This document shows, piece by piece, positions 8,500 through 17,127 of a stretch of DNA of 64,000 nt (positions are counted from its first letter, which is position 1; each line of letters opens with the position of its first letter). Origin of the DNA: BOG-908 sp963850605 (GTDB lineage Bacteria; Pseudomonadota; Alphaproteobacteria; Acetobacterales; Acetobacteraceae). Position numbers and translations under genes: made by a program. The DNA lies in NCBI GenBank assembly GCA_963850605.1, contig CAWKLX010000006.1, forward strand, positions 248,001 to 312,000, in the 5' to 3' direction. The notes below the pieces were generated by a model. The model was not told the origin of the DNA, searched no databases, and worked only from the letters and a program-made list of their open reading frames with translations.

Positions 8500-8982
8500 A
8501 TGTCGGACCGGCCGCCTCTTTGGCGCATGATCAAGACGTATGGCGCCGAGGAGGGATTGTCCTGCGCATTCAGGCAGTGGCAGGCGGCCGACTCGCACTG
8601 CCGGTTCCTGCACGGCTACGCGCTCGCTTTTCGATTCCATTTCACCTGCGCCTCGCTCGATGATCGCCATTGGTGCGTCGATTTCGGCGGTCTGAAAAAG
8701 CTGCGCGCCTGGCTGCACGAGGTGTTCGATCACACGCTGCTCGTCGCGGCCGACGATCCGGCGCTGCCCACTTGGCGAGCGCTGGAACAGGCCGGTCTGG
8801 CCCGGCTCCACGTGCTGCCCTCTGTCGGATGCGAGGCGTTCGCCGAACATGCCCATACGTGGGCGGCCGCCTTCGTCGCCCGCGAGACAGCCGGGCGCGC
8901 GTGGCTGGACCGGGTGGAGGTGAGCGAACACGCTGGAAACACGGCGTCTTTCACGCCCTATCCCAAGGGGGGTGTCACCTAG
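8500..8982 (+). CDS. 6-pyruvoyl-tetrahydropterin synthase/QueD-like protein
   Basis: A 160-residue T-fold protein. In QueD, zinc is held by three His in the pattern H...C.xxHGH, with a catalytic Cys. Here the block reads SHCRFLHGYAL: His33, Cys34, His38, but Tyr40 stands where the second HGH histidine is expected. The C-terminal acidic block (VEVSEHAGNTASF) matches the family substrate-binding glutamate region. It may therefore have altered metal binding, or belong to an alphaproteobacterial subfamily with its own chemistry, so I do not assign queD. The AsmA gene follows closely. Confidence 0.7.
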   Translation: MSDRPPLWRMIKTYGAEEGLSCAFRQWQAADSHCRFLHGYALAFRFHFTCASLDDRHWCVDFGGLKKLRAWLHEVFDHTLLVAADDPALPTWRALEQAGLARLHVLPSVGCEAFAEHAHTWAAAFVARETAGRAWLDRVEVSEHAGNTASFTPYPKGGVT

Positions 8983-9022
8983 ACGCCGCAACCACCCCGC
9001 TCTCTGTCGCGTTCGCCGCGCT

Positions 9023-11053
9023 ATGGATCAGACCACCGTACCCGCCACCATCCGCACGCCACACAAGCGCCGGCGAGGCCGTATCGCCGCCCTTGCACTC
9101 GGCATTCTCGCGCTCGCAGTAATTGCCCTCGTCCTGCTGTGGAATTGGGACTGGTTCATCCCGCTGGTCGAGGCACGCGCGTCTGCCGCACTCGGCCGAA
9201 AGGTCACCATCACCCACCTCCATGTGCGTCTCGGGCGCCAGACGACGGTGGCGGCGGACGATGTCGTTGTCGCCAACCCGGACGGTTTCCCCGCCTCCGA
9301 CCCGCTGGCGCGGGTGGGGCGGCTGACGATCGTGGCCAACGTGATGGACTATATCCGGCACGGCGCGATCGTGCTGCCGTCCATCACCGTGGACCGGCCC
9401 GACATCCACGCGACCGGCCTGGCCGATGGGCACAATAACTGGACGATCAAGCCGCCGGCCGCCAGGCCGGGCGCCAAGCCCACGCCGCCGCCGCAATTGG
9501 GCGATCTCCAGATCAACAACGGCACCGCCCGCGTGATCGACCCCAGGCTGAAATCAGACTTTTCCGCCGCCATCGCCACCCGGCCTGCCACGGCAGGCGA
9601 ACCGGCCGCAATCACCGTGGGCGCCCGCGGCACCTATGCGGGGCAGCCGGTAACCGGCCAGCTTGTCGGCGGCGCCCTGCTAAGCCTGCGTGACGCGCAG
9701 CACCCCTATCCGATCGACATACGCGTCGCCAACGGTCCCACCAAGGCGTCGCTGACCGGCACGGTGGCCAATCCGCTGAACTTCGCCGGCGCCCGGCTGA
9801 AACTGGCCTTTTCCGGCCCCGACATGGCCCAGCTCTATCCGCTGACCGGCATCCCCATCCCGCCCACGCCGCCATTTTCGATCGCCGGCAACCTGGATTA
9901 CGCGCCACCCCGGATACGCTTCACCGACTTCACCGGCCGTGTCGGCGCATCCGACCTGGAGGGCGACATCGCCGCCGACCCACGCGCCGGCGCACGGCCG
10001 GATGTCGTCATGGATCTGCACTCCCGTCGCGTCGACCTGGCCGATCTGGGCGGGTTCATCGGCGCGCCAGGCGGCGGCGTGAAATCGCAAGCGGGCGAGA
10101 CGCGCGTGCAGAAGGTGGAGAAGGCACAGGCGCGCGCCAGCAAGGCCCTGTTCCCCAGCACGCCGATCAACCTGCCCAAAATACGCGCGGCCGACATCCA
10201 CCTGAAATACCGCGCCGAGCACATCGAAAACAAATATACGCCGTTCGACAAGCTGGTCGTCGCCATGGATATCGTGGATGGCCGCATCGATCTGCATCCA
10301 CTCGATTTCGTCGTGGGCGACGGTAACATCGCGAGCAGCATCCTGCTCGACCCCGGTGCGCGCGACATCATCCACACCAAGGCGGACGTCAAGTTCCAGC
10401 ACCTCGAGTTGCAAAGACTTATGCAGGCCACGCATAGTTTCAAAGGCGCGGGCATCATCGGTGGCGAGGCGCGGCTGGATACCAATGGCAATTCGCTCGC
10501 CAGCATGATGGGCCAGGGTAACGGCGAGCTGAAGCTGGTGCTGGTCAGCGCCGGCGATGTATCCGCGCTGCTGGTCGATATCGCCGGGCTGGAATTCGGC
10601 AATGCGCTGCTATCCGCGCTCGGCGTTCCCAACCGCGCCAAGATCGACTGTTTCGTCACCGACCTGCCGCTCGAGAACGGCATCATCGACACCAAGGCTT
10701 TCCTGCTCGACACGGAGGAGGGCAGGGTGACAGGGCGTGGCACGATCGATCTGCGCCAGCAGACGCTGGATTACACGCTGACCACACGCGCCAAGCATTT
10801 CTCGGTGGGCTCCCTGCCAGGACCGATCAACGTCACCGGCCCGATCACCAGCCCCTCGATCAGGCCTGGCGCGGAGATCGTGGCGCGCGCAGGCGCCGCG
10901 GCCGGGTTGGGCGTGGTTCTGACCCCGCTGGGCGCGTTGCTCCCGACCATCCAGTTCGGCGTAGGCAACGATAACGCCTGCTCCAAAGCGGAAGCCGCCG
11001 AACGCCAACCGCTCCGCGCGCCCCGGCCTCCCGCACGACGCGCACACAAATGA
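9023..11053 (+). CDS. AsmA-family inner-membrane protein
   Basis: A 676-residue protein with one N-terminal membrane helix (AALALGILALAVIALVLLWN) and a long periplasmic body. The body has the AsmA pattern: ARASAALGRKVTI after the helix, paired beta-rich repeats such as LASMMGQGNGELKL, and DYTLTTRAKHFSVGSLPGPINVTGPI near the end. AsmA/DUF748-type proteins are bridge-like lipid-transfer proteins that affect outer-membrane assembly. The start at 9023 is preferred because the longer one (8972) would overlap the upstream gene. The C-terminus is Arg/Pro-rich. Confidence 0.8.
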   Translation: MDQTTVPATIRTPHKRRRGRIAALALGILALAVIALVLLWNWDWFIPLVEARASAALGRKVTITHLHVRLGRQTTVAADDVVVANPDGFPASDPLARVGRLTIVANVMDYIRHGAIVLPSITVDRPDIHATGLADGHNNWTIKPPAARPGAKPTPPPQLGDLQINNGTARVIDPRLKSDFSAAIATRPATAGEPAAITVGARGTYAGQPVTGQLVGGALLSLRDAQHPYPIDIRVANGPTKASLTGTVANPLNFAGARLKLAFSGPDMAQLYPLTGIPIPPTPPFSIAGNLDYAPPRIRFTDFTGRVGASDLEGDIAADPRAGARPDVVMDLHSRRVDLADLGGFIGAPGGGVKSQAGETRVQKVEKAQARASKALFPSTPINLPKIRAADIHLKYRAEHIENKYTPFDKLVVAMDIVDGRIDLHPLDFVVGDGNIASSILLDPGARDIIHTKADVKFQHLELQRLMQATHSFKGAGIIGGEARLDTNGNSLASMMGQGNGELKLVLVSAGDVSALLVDIAGLEFGNALLSALGVPNRAKIDCFVTDLPLENGIIDTKAFLLDTEEGRVTGRGTIDLRQQTLDYTLTTRAKHFSVGSLPGPINVTGPITSPSIRPGAEIVARAGAAAGLGVVLTPLGALLPTIQFGVGNDNACSKAEAAERQPLRAPRPPARRAHK

Positions 11054-11055
11054 AC

Positions 11056-11091
11056 AAAAGTTGGTTGTGTCTTTTCTTCAGAAAAGAAGCG
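11056..11091. repeat. A/T-rich hairpin element, copy 3
   Basis: CTTTTCTTCAGAAAAGAAG occurs just after the AsmA stop codon, with an A/T flank. It has the same 8-9-bp stem and TTCA loop as the other copies. Its position fits a transcription terminator. Confidence 0.65.
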
Positions 11092-11103
11092 TTTCCTAGC
11101 AAA

Positions 11104-11118
11104 TGCGAAGCATTCGCA
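11104..11118. promoter_or_regulatory. Candidate operator upstream of mbfA
   Basis: TGCGAAGCATTCGCA is a perfect inverted repeat (6-bp arms, 3-base centre), 50 bases before the mbfA ATG. A second overlapping palindrome, AATGCGAAGCATT, shares it. The shape resembles Fur/Mur-type boxes of alphaproteobacteria, and mbfA is iron-controlled in known cases (Irr, Fur). Which regulator binds is inference. Confidence 0.4.
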
Positions 11119-11168
11119 GCGTCAATACCGTCGCTTGACAGAAGATGAGCGTAGCCTAGATCGGGGAA

Positions 11169-12125
11169 ATGCGTGACTTCACCACATTGACCGAGCGGGA
11201 AATCCTGGCCCTGGCGATCAGCGCCGAGGAAGAGGATGGCCGCATCTACGCCGATTTCTCCGAGCGGCTGCGCGAGGATTACCCCGATAGCGCCCGCATT
11301 TTCCACGACATGTCCGCCGAGGAAAACGAGCACCGGCGCTCGCTGATCGACCTCTATGCCGAACGGTTCGGCCAGCACATCCCGCTCATCCGCCGCCAGG
11401 ACGTGCGCGGCTTCGCGACCAGCCGGTCCGGCTGGCTAGGCCATACCCTGAAAATCGAGGAGGTGCGCAAGGCGGCCGCCGAGATGGAAATGCAGGCCAG
11501 CCGCTTCTACCGGCAGGCCGCCGCGCGCAGCACGGACGTGGCTATCCGCCGATTGCTCGGCGACCTCGCCGAAGCCGAGGACAACCATGAACGCCAGGCC
11601 GGCGAGTTGCAGGAGCGGCACACCTCGGGCGGCCGCGCCGCGGCCGAGGACGAAGGCGCGCGCCGCCGGTTCGTGCTGCAGGTGGTGCAGCCCGGCCTCG
11701 TCGGTCTCATGGACGGCTCGGTCTCCACCCTCGCACCTGTCTTCGCCGCCGCCTTCGCCACGCATCAAAGCTGGAACGCGTTTCTCGTCGGCCTCGCCGC
11801 CAGCATCGGCGCCGGCATCTCCATGGGATTTGCCGAAGCGCTGAGCGATGACGGAAAGATCTCCGGCCGTGGCGCGCCGCTGCTGCGCGGCGCCATCACC
11901 GGAGCTATGACAACGCTGGGCGGCATCGGCCACACGCTGCCCTACCTCATCGCCAATTTCTGGACCGCCACGTCGGTCGCCTGCGTTGTCGTGGTTATCG
12001 AGTTGGCGGTGATCTCCTGGATTCGCTGGCGTTATATGGAGAGTAAGCTGGTCACCGCGGCCATCCAGGTGATGTTTGGCGGCGCGCTGGTGTTGGCATG
12101 CGGCATCCTGATAGGCAACGCTTAG
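11169..12125 (+). CDS. mbfA: Membrane-bound ferritin MbfA (rubrerythrin-VIT1 fusion)
   Basis: The 318-residue protein joins an N-terminal ferritin-like/rubrerythrin domain to a C-terminal VIT1/CCC1-type transporter. The N-terminal domain shows the two EExxH-type helix motifs (AISAEEEDGRIYADF, AEENEHRRSLI) and a second pair (AEMEMQASRFYRQAA, AEAEDNHERQ). The membrane part starts at VVQPGLVGLMDGSVSTLAPVF and has about five helices. In Agrobacterium and Bradyrhizobium MbfA exports iron and gives peroxide resistance; the same role is likely here. A palindrome upstream (11104-11118) is a plausible iron-regulator site. Confidence 0.9.
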   Translation: MRDFTTLTEREILALAISAEEEDGRIYADFSERLREDYPDSARIFHDMSAEENEHRRSLIDLYAERFGQHIPLIRRQDVRGFATSRSGWLGHTLKIEEVRKAAAEMEMQASRFYRQAAARSTDVAIRRLLGDLAEAEDNHERQAGELQERHTSGGRAAAEDEGARRRFVLQVVQPGLVGLMDGSVSTLAPVFAAAFATHQSWNAFLVGLAASIGAGISMGFAEALSDDGKISGRGAPLLRGAITGAMTTLGGIGHTLPYLIANFWTATSVACVVVVIELAVISWIRWRYMESKLVTAAIQVMFGGALVLACGILIGNA

Positions 12126-12229
12126 AGCATCATCCGATCGAACGGAATCGTTCGGTCGGATAAAGATGCTCGCCGAACCAATGAGCTAGAGCTTGATCCG
12201 TGAGCCGATGCGAACGGATCGTGTTCTAG
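12124..12229. repeat. Dispersed 106-bp intergenic repeat, copy 1
   Basis: The element begins AGAGCATCATCCGATCGAAC, contains the palindrome CCGATCGAACGGAATCGTTCGGTCGG, then AAAGATGCTCG, and ends GAACGGATCGTGTTCTAG. It matches the element at 41774-41878 along its whole length (my eye estimate is roughly 80% identical). Both copies start within a few bases of a stop codon. It may fold into two hairpins. Confidence 0.7.
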
Positions 12230-12237
12230 CCAGGTAA

Positions 12238-12276
12238 GGCCTTCTTCTTTGAAAAGAAGAAGCAAGAAACTTTGGT
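12238..12276. repeat. A/T-rich hairpin element, copy 4 (diverged)
   Basis: GGCCTTCTTCTTTGAAAAGAAGAAGCAAGAAACTTTGG is a diverged member of the CTTTTCTTCAGAAAAGAAG family: CTTCTTCTTT pairs with AAAAGAAGAAG. It follows the 106-bp repeat, so mbfA and the convergent SDR gene are separated by two stacked repeat elements. Confidence 0.55.
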
Positions 12277-12334
12277 CAGTGCTGTCGCGGGTCAAACGAC
12301 TAAAAGTTGTTCCTTCGACAAAGGACTGCTTGCG

Positions 12335-13069
12335 TTAGGCCGTGCTCCCAGCGTCCACCGTCAGGATCGTACCCGTGATGTTACGGGCATCCTCGCTGAA
12401 CAAATAAGCCGCGGCCGCAGCCACGTCATCGAGACCGGCGAGCCGGCGCAAGGCGCTACGGCGCGTCACGCGAGCGACGTCTGCTGGCAGCATGCCGCCG
12501 GTCATCTCGGTATCGAGAAATCCCGGCGCAATCGCGTTGACCGTAATGCCGAGCGGTCCGAGTTCGCGCGCAAGCGACCGCGTAAATCCGACCATCGCCG
12601 CCTTGGATGCCGCATAGACCGACAGGCCGGTATAGCCGGTCGTCGCGATGATGGACGAGATGTTGACGATACGCCCGCCGCCACCGACCATCATGGACCG
12701 CACGGCGTATTTGGTCAGCGTAATGGGCGATGTCACGTTGAGGTGCAGCAAGCGTTCGATCTGGCTGTCCCGCATGTTGGCCAGAACACCGCTTGTGCCG
12801 AGCGCAGCATTGTTGACCAACCCGTGCACCGGCCCGAACTCTTGCGAAAGGCCTTTGACGAAATCCGCCATTCCAGCGACCTCGGTCAGGTCATAGGCGC
12901 GGAAGACGATCTTGCCCCCTCCGCTGCCAGGTTCCGCCTGCTCCGCCTGCGCAATGGCGTCGGTTCGTGTGCGCCCTATCGCGATGACATGGTAGCCAGC
13001 GCCTGCAAGGCGGTGGACGATTGCCAGGCCAAGCCCACGCGTGCCGCCCGAGACCACGATGTTACGCAC
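12335..13069 (-). CDS. SDR-family oxidoreductase (FabG-like)
   Basis: A 244-residue classical short-chain dehydrogenase. It has the nucleotide-binding motif SGGTRGLGLA, the NNAA block, the active-site Ser (NISSI), the YAASK catalytic Tyr-Lys, and the PGFLDT region. Length and motifs match 3-ketoacyl-ACP reductases, but many SDRs share these. The GTG start at 13069 gives the expected N-terminus (VRNIVVSGG), and the upstream small ORF overlaps it by 8 bases, suggesting coupled translation. The PAS-LuxR regulator lies further upstream on the same strand. Confidence 0.75.
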   Translation of the reverse strand: MRNIVVSGGTRGLGLAIVHRLAGAGYHVIAIGRTRTDAIAQAEQAEPGSGGGKIVFRAYDLTEVAGMADFVKGLSQEFGPVHGLVNNAALGTSGVLANMRDSQIERLLHLNVTSPITLTKYAVRSMMVGGGGRIVNISSIIATTGYTGLSVYAASKAAMVGFTRSLARELGPLGITVNAIAPGFLDTEMTGGMLPADVARVTRRSALRRLAGLDDVAAAAAYLFSEDARNITGTILTVDAGSTA

Positions 13070-13268
13070 GAAGCCGCGCCAGCTCGCGGGAAATCCCGGC
13101 GGGGGCGCCGGACACGATGTCCATCCTTGCCCATGACCCGTGGAAGGCGACGCGCTCGCGACCAATGACCGCCAGACCGATCAAGCGATCGCACGTCCCC
13201 GCCGGGCCAACCCATACGGGGCATCGCGCGCCAACGATCCGGACTCCGTCCAGCAGATTGCCATCCAT
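13062..13268 (-). CDS. Small unknown protein (68 aa), possible coupled ORF
   Basis: The ORF from the ATG at 13268 reads MDGNLLDGVRIVGARCPVWV and ends RELARLRA. Its stop overlaps the GTG of the SDR gene (GTGCGTAA), a common arrangement for coupled genes. An in-frame TTG extension to 13295 is possible. I recognise no domain. It has the same high GC and strand as its neighbours, but there is no clear ribosome binding site, so it may be non-coding. Confidence 0.3.
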   Translation of the reverse strand: MDGNLLDGVRIVGARCPVWVGPAGTCDRLIGLAVIGRERVAFHGSWARMDIVSGAPAGISRELARLRA

Positions 13269-13303
13269 GACGGAGCAGCCCAGCGCGGGACGCAAGCCGC
13301 CGC

Positions 13304-14971
13304 TTACAGCGACGCCGCCCGGCCGTTCTCCGTCAGCGTCGGTCTGCTCATGGCCAGATTGATACCACGCTCACGCGCCCACACGATGGCGGCGCTGCGG
13401 CTGTGCACGTCGATCTTGCTGTAGAGGGTTGCCACATGATTGCGTACGGTAGAACGCGTCAGGCCAAGCTGACGGGCAATTTCCAAATCGCACTTGCCGA
13501 CGCTGATCAGCGTCAACACTTCGCGTTCGCGACGGGTGAGTTCGGAAAGCTCCGCGTGCCGTCCAGACGTTCTGGGTGGCGAACGCAACATCGCCAGCTT
13601 CTCGATCACCGTTCGGCTGAACCAGGCGCTATCCTTCATGACAGCTTCGATGGCTTCGAATAGCTGCGCCTCATCGCGGCGGCGATCGGTCACGTCCTGC
13701 AGCATGAGTACAATACAGGTTTCACCGGACAAGCGGATCAGGCTACCTGATACAGCGCAAGTCAGATTCTCCGCTTTCGACGCGCGTAGCCGAACGTCCT
13801 GTCGCTGCAAAGCCCCCGAGGAGCTCAGTTCGTGTTCCAGTTTCTGCCGTGCGACTTTCGTCTCGAACAACCCCAGAGTGTCCACGGCCTGTCCCACCAG
13901 GCTGCCGTTCGGCTGGCCAACCAGGGAATGGAACGCGTGATTCGCCTCCCGCACCAATGAGTTGTCCAACTGCCAGCACAAGGTCGGAACGGGGGAATTC
14001 GTGATCAGTCGGGTCAGGCCGTCATCGTGCTGATAGTTTGCCACTTCGACCGGGACGCAGGTCGTGTAGGCCAATTCGCCGGCCTCGTCGACATTCGGGG
14101 AGACAGCCACAATGGCATCGACGATCTCACCGGACCGTTTCAGGAAACGACAATGGATGTTTTCCACAAATCCCACGTCCCGCAACCGGGCCCAGGCCTG
14201 CTGCTCGAAACGCACGCGCGTACCGGCATCCATGAAGAGGCCGATGTCGCGACCAATGACGGATGCGGCGCTATAGCCCAGCCAGTTCAACCACGCGTCG
14301 CTCACACACAAAATACGCATGCCGCCGTCCAGGACATGCAGAGCGATCGGAACAGCCGCACATATCGTCCGGGCCTTGGCAATCATCTCTCGGTGCAATG
14401 CCGTGGCAGGGTCGGTGGGCGACGGCGCACCCCAAATCGAATTGCGTTCTGGTGCATAGGCAGGTAGGCGTGCCGGCAACATGCGCGCGGTCTTTCGAAT
14501 GTGCATCTCAGGGGAGGCAAAGTCGGAAAAGTCGGGCTCTTCATCCTGGCTGTAGGAAGCCGTCGCCGACCAGGGATTTTCCGGCTGAATGATCATCGCC
14601 GTGCTGCACGTTGTCCTCACCGGGTCGGTGATTTCGAATAGTTGCATCCGGCACCGTACGGGCGCTTGCCCGCTCCCCGACCGGGCAATATTCAAAACGC
14701 CCTCACACAGCTCCACACCCCGCCCAACACTGCAATTCAAAAGCGGAGACGTCGGCTCGAGATAGTCGAGTCGAAAATTGGCCATGTAGTCCGAGACAGT
14801 TGCCCCCAAATCCTCCGGCCGGTCGACGCCATGCAGATGTAAGGCAGCGGTGTTCGCCCAGGTGATCGTCTGCTCGTTATCGACGAGGATGACGCTTTGC
14901 GTTTGCAAGCCTGCTGCAAAATCCTGGAAACGGACGAGGGATGAAGCGATCACCCTGGCGACTTGGTTCAT
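13304..14971 (-). CDS. Multi-PAS sensor-regulator with LuxR-type DNA-binding domain
   Basis: A 555-residue one-component regulator. Three PAS-like modules can be followed: residues about 20-120 (SVILVDNEQTITWANTAAL), about 205-315 (ALHVLDGGMRILCVSDAWLNW) and about 330-445 (SPVPTLCWQLDNSLV...VLMLQDVTDRRR). The GerE/LuxR helix-turn-helix is at the end, LTRREREVLTLISVGKCDLE to VRNHVATLYSKIDV. There is no receiver domain, so input is probably through the PAS folds. GGAG lies before the ATG at 14971. It is followed on the same strand by the small ORF and the SDR, its likely target or partner genes. Confidence 0.8.
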   Translation of the reverse strand: MNQVARVIASSLVRFQDFAAGLQTQSVILVDNEQTITWANTAALHLHGVDRPEDLGATVSDYMANFRLDYLEPTSPLLNCSVGRGVELCEGVLNIARSGSGQAPVRCRMQLFEITDPVRTTCSTAMIIQPENPWSATASYSQDEEPDFSDFASPEMHIRKTARMLPARLPAYAPERNSIWGAPSPTDPATALHREMIAKARTICAAVPIALHVLDGGMRILCVSDAWLNWLGYSAASVIGRDIGLFMDAGTRVRFEQQAWARLRDVGFVENIHCRFLKRSGEIVDAIVAVSPNVDEAGELAYTTCVPVEVANYQHDDGLTRLITNSPVPTLCWQLDNSLVREANHAFHSLVGQPNGSLVGQAVDTLGLFETKVARQKLEHELSSSGALQRQDVRLRASKAENLTCAVSGSLIRLSGETCIVLMLQDVTDRRRDEAQLFEAIEAVMKDSAWFSRTVIEKLAMLRSPPRTSGRHAELSELTRREREVLTLISVGKCDLEIARQLGLTRSTVRNHVATLYSKIDVHSRSAAIVWARERGINLAMSRPTLTENGRAASL

Positions 14972-15507
14972 GCTCTACTCCAGACTCACACTGTGGCAGA
15001 CACTGTGGGCGGACATACCCCAGAAAATATACGACAAGTCTGAAATTAAATATGATGCAGGTGCCTCAGGAAATCTGGGTAGGTCACATCAAAGCCGACC
15101 CCTGGAGATAGTATCACCACGTCCAACCCTTTCGGATCCCGCTCGCTTCGTCGCACGCGCGATGCAACGTTAATCATGTAACATAAGGGCGACACGAAAA
15201 GCTATTGATTTATTAAGCAACATAAGCGTTGCAACCAGTAATTGAAACGCACAACCCAGGCGTTTGCAACTTTGGCGGGCAAACCTTTCACGGATTCACC
15301 GCGGGTTGCGAGCTGCACCGACAACCGGCAGCGCCGATCGCTGACAACAACAGAAGCTTCATGAGGGTGCGGCACATCACGAAGCCGAAGGCGGACGCGG
15401 TGATGCCTGTCCGATGGCACCGCGAGACTCACCGTCACCGCAATCGTCGGACGTCTCGTCTCTCGTGCAGGCGTCCCGCCGAAATCAGTCGTTTCGGGAC
15501 AGGGGTT
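14972..15507. other. Intergenic region, no supported gene
   Basis: This 536-base gap separates two minus-strand genes. The first 230 bases are clearly lower in GC than the surroundings (for example GTCTGAAATTAAATATGATG and TTGATTTATTAAGCAAC), so they may hold the promoter of the PAS-LuxR gene. A 78-codon minus-strand frame (15202-15438) has no recognisable domain or start signal, so I do not call it. Confidence 0.5.
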
Positions 15508-16470
15508 CTACACGCCACCCGCGAAAAATCGCCTCGGATTATCGAGCAAAATGGTATCCAGGTCAGTCTGCGCGACGCCCATGCGGCGCAGCTCAGGAAA
15601 AATCCGTTCGAAGAGATGCGTCATCGTCCAGTTCGGTGCAATCTTCTCGATGTGGTCGGGGCTGCCCACGCCGGGGATGTTGCCAAGCCAGCAATTCACC
15701 TTGTCCTGACTCACCATCACCTGGTCACGAAATCCGCCATCGATCATCTGCTTGAGGTTTTTCATTCTTATTTCGTCACTATTGAATACTTCCAGCCCAA
15801 AACGATCAAAACCTACGTAGGCGCCTCGCCGGGCCAGAGCGGCCTGATACGGATGGTCATCGCGTCCGTCACAATGGCCGACCAGCAATTGGCTCGCGGG
15901 AACGCCGCCTTCGGTGACGATGTCGATCTGGGTGTGGCCGCAACTACAGTTCTCGGTGTGGGAAATAAGGCGCGCGCCAGTCGTCTTGGCCACGCTCGTG
16001 GCGGCGGTCAGCATGCGACGTTCGTAGTCGGATACGGCGCCGTCCCCCGTCGCGATTTTTATCAGACCGGCTTTGATTCCGGTCTGGCCTATGCCGTCCT
16101 CGAGTTCCCTCGAAAAAATGTCCTCGATCGCCGCCGTCTCCAGGTGCCGGAATGTGTAGGGAATGCCAAACGCCTCCGTGTAAACGCCGGTGGTGCAGAT
16201 GAGCGTGATGCCACTCCGTTGACTAACCTCGGCCACGAACTCCACATCCCGTCCCAGGTCCGCCGGACAGGGGTCCACCACCGTGCGGATGCCGTAGCCG
16301 TGGAGGCGCTGAAAGGCTTCCGTTGTGCGGTCCAGCGCCTCCGCCCGGCGAAACGGCGGCAGTCTCGTGTCCATGAACCAGCCCGGGTACCCGGCGAGCA
16401 CGTGCTCATGGATCAGGGTGGGGCCGAGCTCGTCCGGGGTCGTCGTTCCAGTTACCGTGTTGATTTTCAT
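15508..16470 (-). CDS. Phosphotriesterase-family metal-dependent hydrolase/lactonase
   Basis: A 320-residue amidohydrolase-fold enzyme of the PTE/PLL type. The binuclear metal ligands are all visible: His21-x-His23 (IHEHV), the carboxylated lysine Lys138 (GLIKIAT), His171 (SHTEN), His199 (GHCDGRDD) and Asp256 (SQDK). The start at 16470 has a strong GGAGGGAA site; a longer start at 16578 is unlikely. PTE-like lactonases act on lactones, including acyl-homoserine lactones, and PTEs on organophosphates; substrate choice cannot be read here. It stands alone. Confidence 0.82.
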   Translation of the reverse strand: MKINTVTGTTTPDELGPTLIHEHVLAGYPGWFMDTRLPPFRRAEALDRTTEAFQRLHGYGIRTVVDPCPADLGRDVEFVAEVSQRSGITLICTTGVYTEAFGIPYTFRHLETAAIEDIFSRELEDGIGQTGIKAGLIKIATGDGAVSDYERRMLTAATSVAKTTGARLISHTENCSCGHTQIDIVTEGGVPASQLLVGHCDGRDDHPYQAALARRGAYVGFDRFGLEVFNSDEIRMKNLKQMIDGGFRDQVMVSQDKVNCWLGNIPGVGSPDHIEKIAPNWTMTHLFERIFPELRRMGVAQTDLDTILLDNPRRFFAGGV

Positions 16471-16631
16471 AGGCTTCCCTCCGCTCCGTGCCGGCAGTCT
16501 CCGCGCCCGCCGGGCGTGGAGCAAGGGTACGACGCGGCAAAACCAGGAAGGCGGCGCACCGTTGCAGTTGCGTGGCACACGGGCAGTGCTTCATCCTTGC
16601 GCCCATCGAGTTGGGTTTTTGGGAGAGAGAC

Positions 16632-17069
16632 ATGACAAAGGCGCCAGCAAAAACGGCGAGTGACAAAGCGGGGAGCGCCAAGGCGGAACCGAAAAAGCCG
16701 GCCAGCAAGGACATGCCGGCCAAGAAGGTCAAACCCGCCGCGCCGGAAAAGGTGACGGCCGCCAAGTCGGGCGAGGGCCGCACCGTGACAAAAGGCGCCA
16801 AAGTCGACAAACCGAAGGCGGGCGCCAAGCCGAACGCGCTGCAACAGCCGCTGCAACCGAGCCCGGAGTTGGCGGCCGTCGTGGGTGACGGCCAGATGGC
16901 GCGCGGCGAGGTGGTCAGCAAGGTCTGGGTCTATATCAAGGAGAACAAGCTCCAGAACCCCGACGACGGGCGTGAGATTTTGGCCGACGACAAACTGAAG
17001 AAGGTTTTTGGCAAGCCGAAGGTGACTATGTTCGAGATGAACAAGTTCCTGGCCGCCCATCTGAAGTAA
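16632..17069 (+). CDS. SWIB/MDM2-domain protein with Lys/Ala-rich N-terminus
   Basis: A 145-residue protein. Residues 1-70 are a Lys/Ala/Pro-rich tail, likely disordered and DNA-binding, like histone H1-type proteins. Residues about 75-145 form a SWIB fold: MARGEVVSKVWVYIKENKLQ, then DDGREILADDKLKKVFGK and the ending FEMNKFLAAHLK. SWIB domains in bacteria occur in chromatin-like proteins, including chlamydial ones, and at the end of some topoisomerases. GGGAGAGAG lies before the ATG. It is convergent with dnaB. Confidence 0.82.
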   Translation: MTKAPAKTASDKAGSAKAEPKKPASKDMPAKKVKPAAPEKVTAAKSGEGRTVTKGAKVDKPKAGAKPNALQQPLQPSPELAAVVGDGQMARGEVVSKVWVYIKENKLQNPDDGREILADDKLKKVFGKPKVTMFEMNKFLAAHLK

Positions 17070-17127
17070 GGGCGACCCTCGCCTGACCGACAGGCCACCC
17101 TCTCAGACGGGAGGGTGCCTCCTCGTT

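Noticed and set aside
15202..15438. 78-codon minus-strand frame before the phosphotriesterase-like gene
   Set aside because: No domain, no start signal, and mixed composition; left as part of an intergenic gap.
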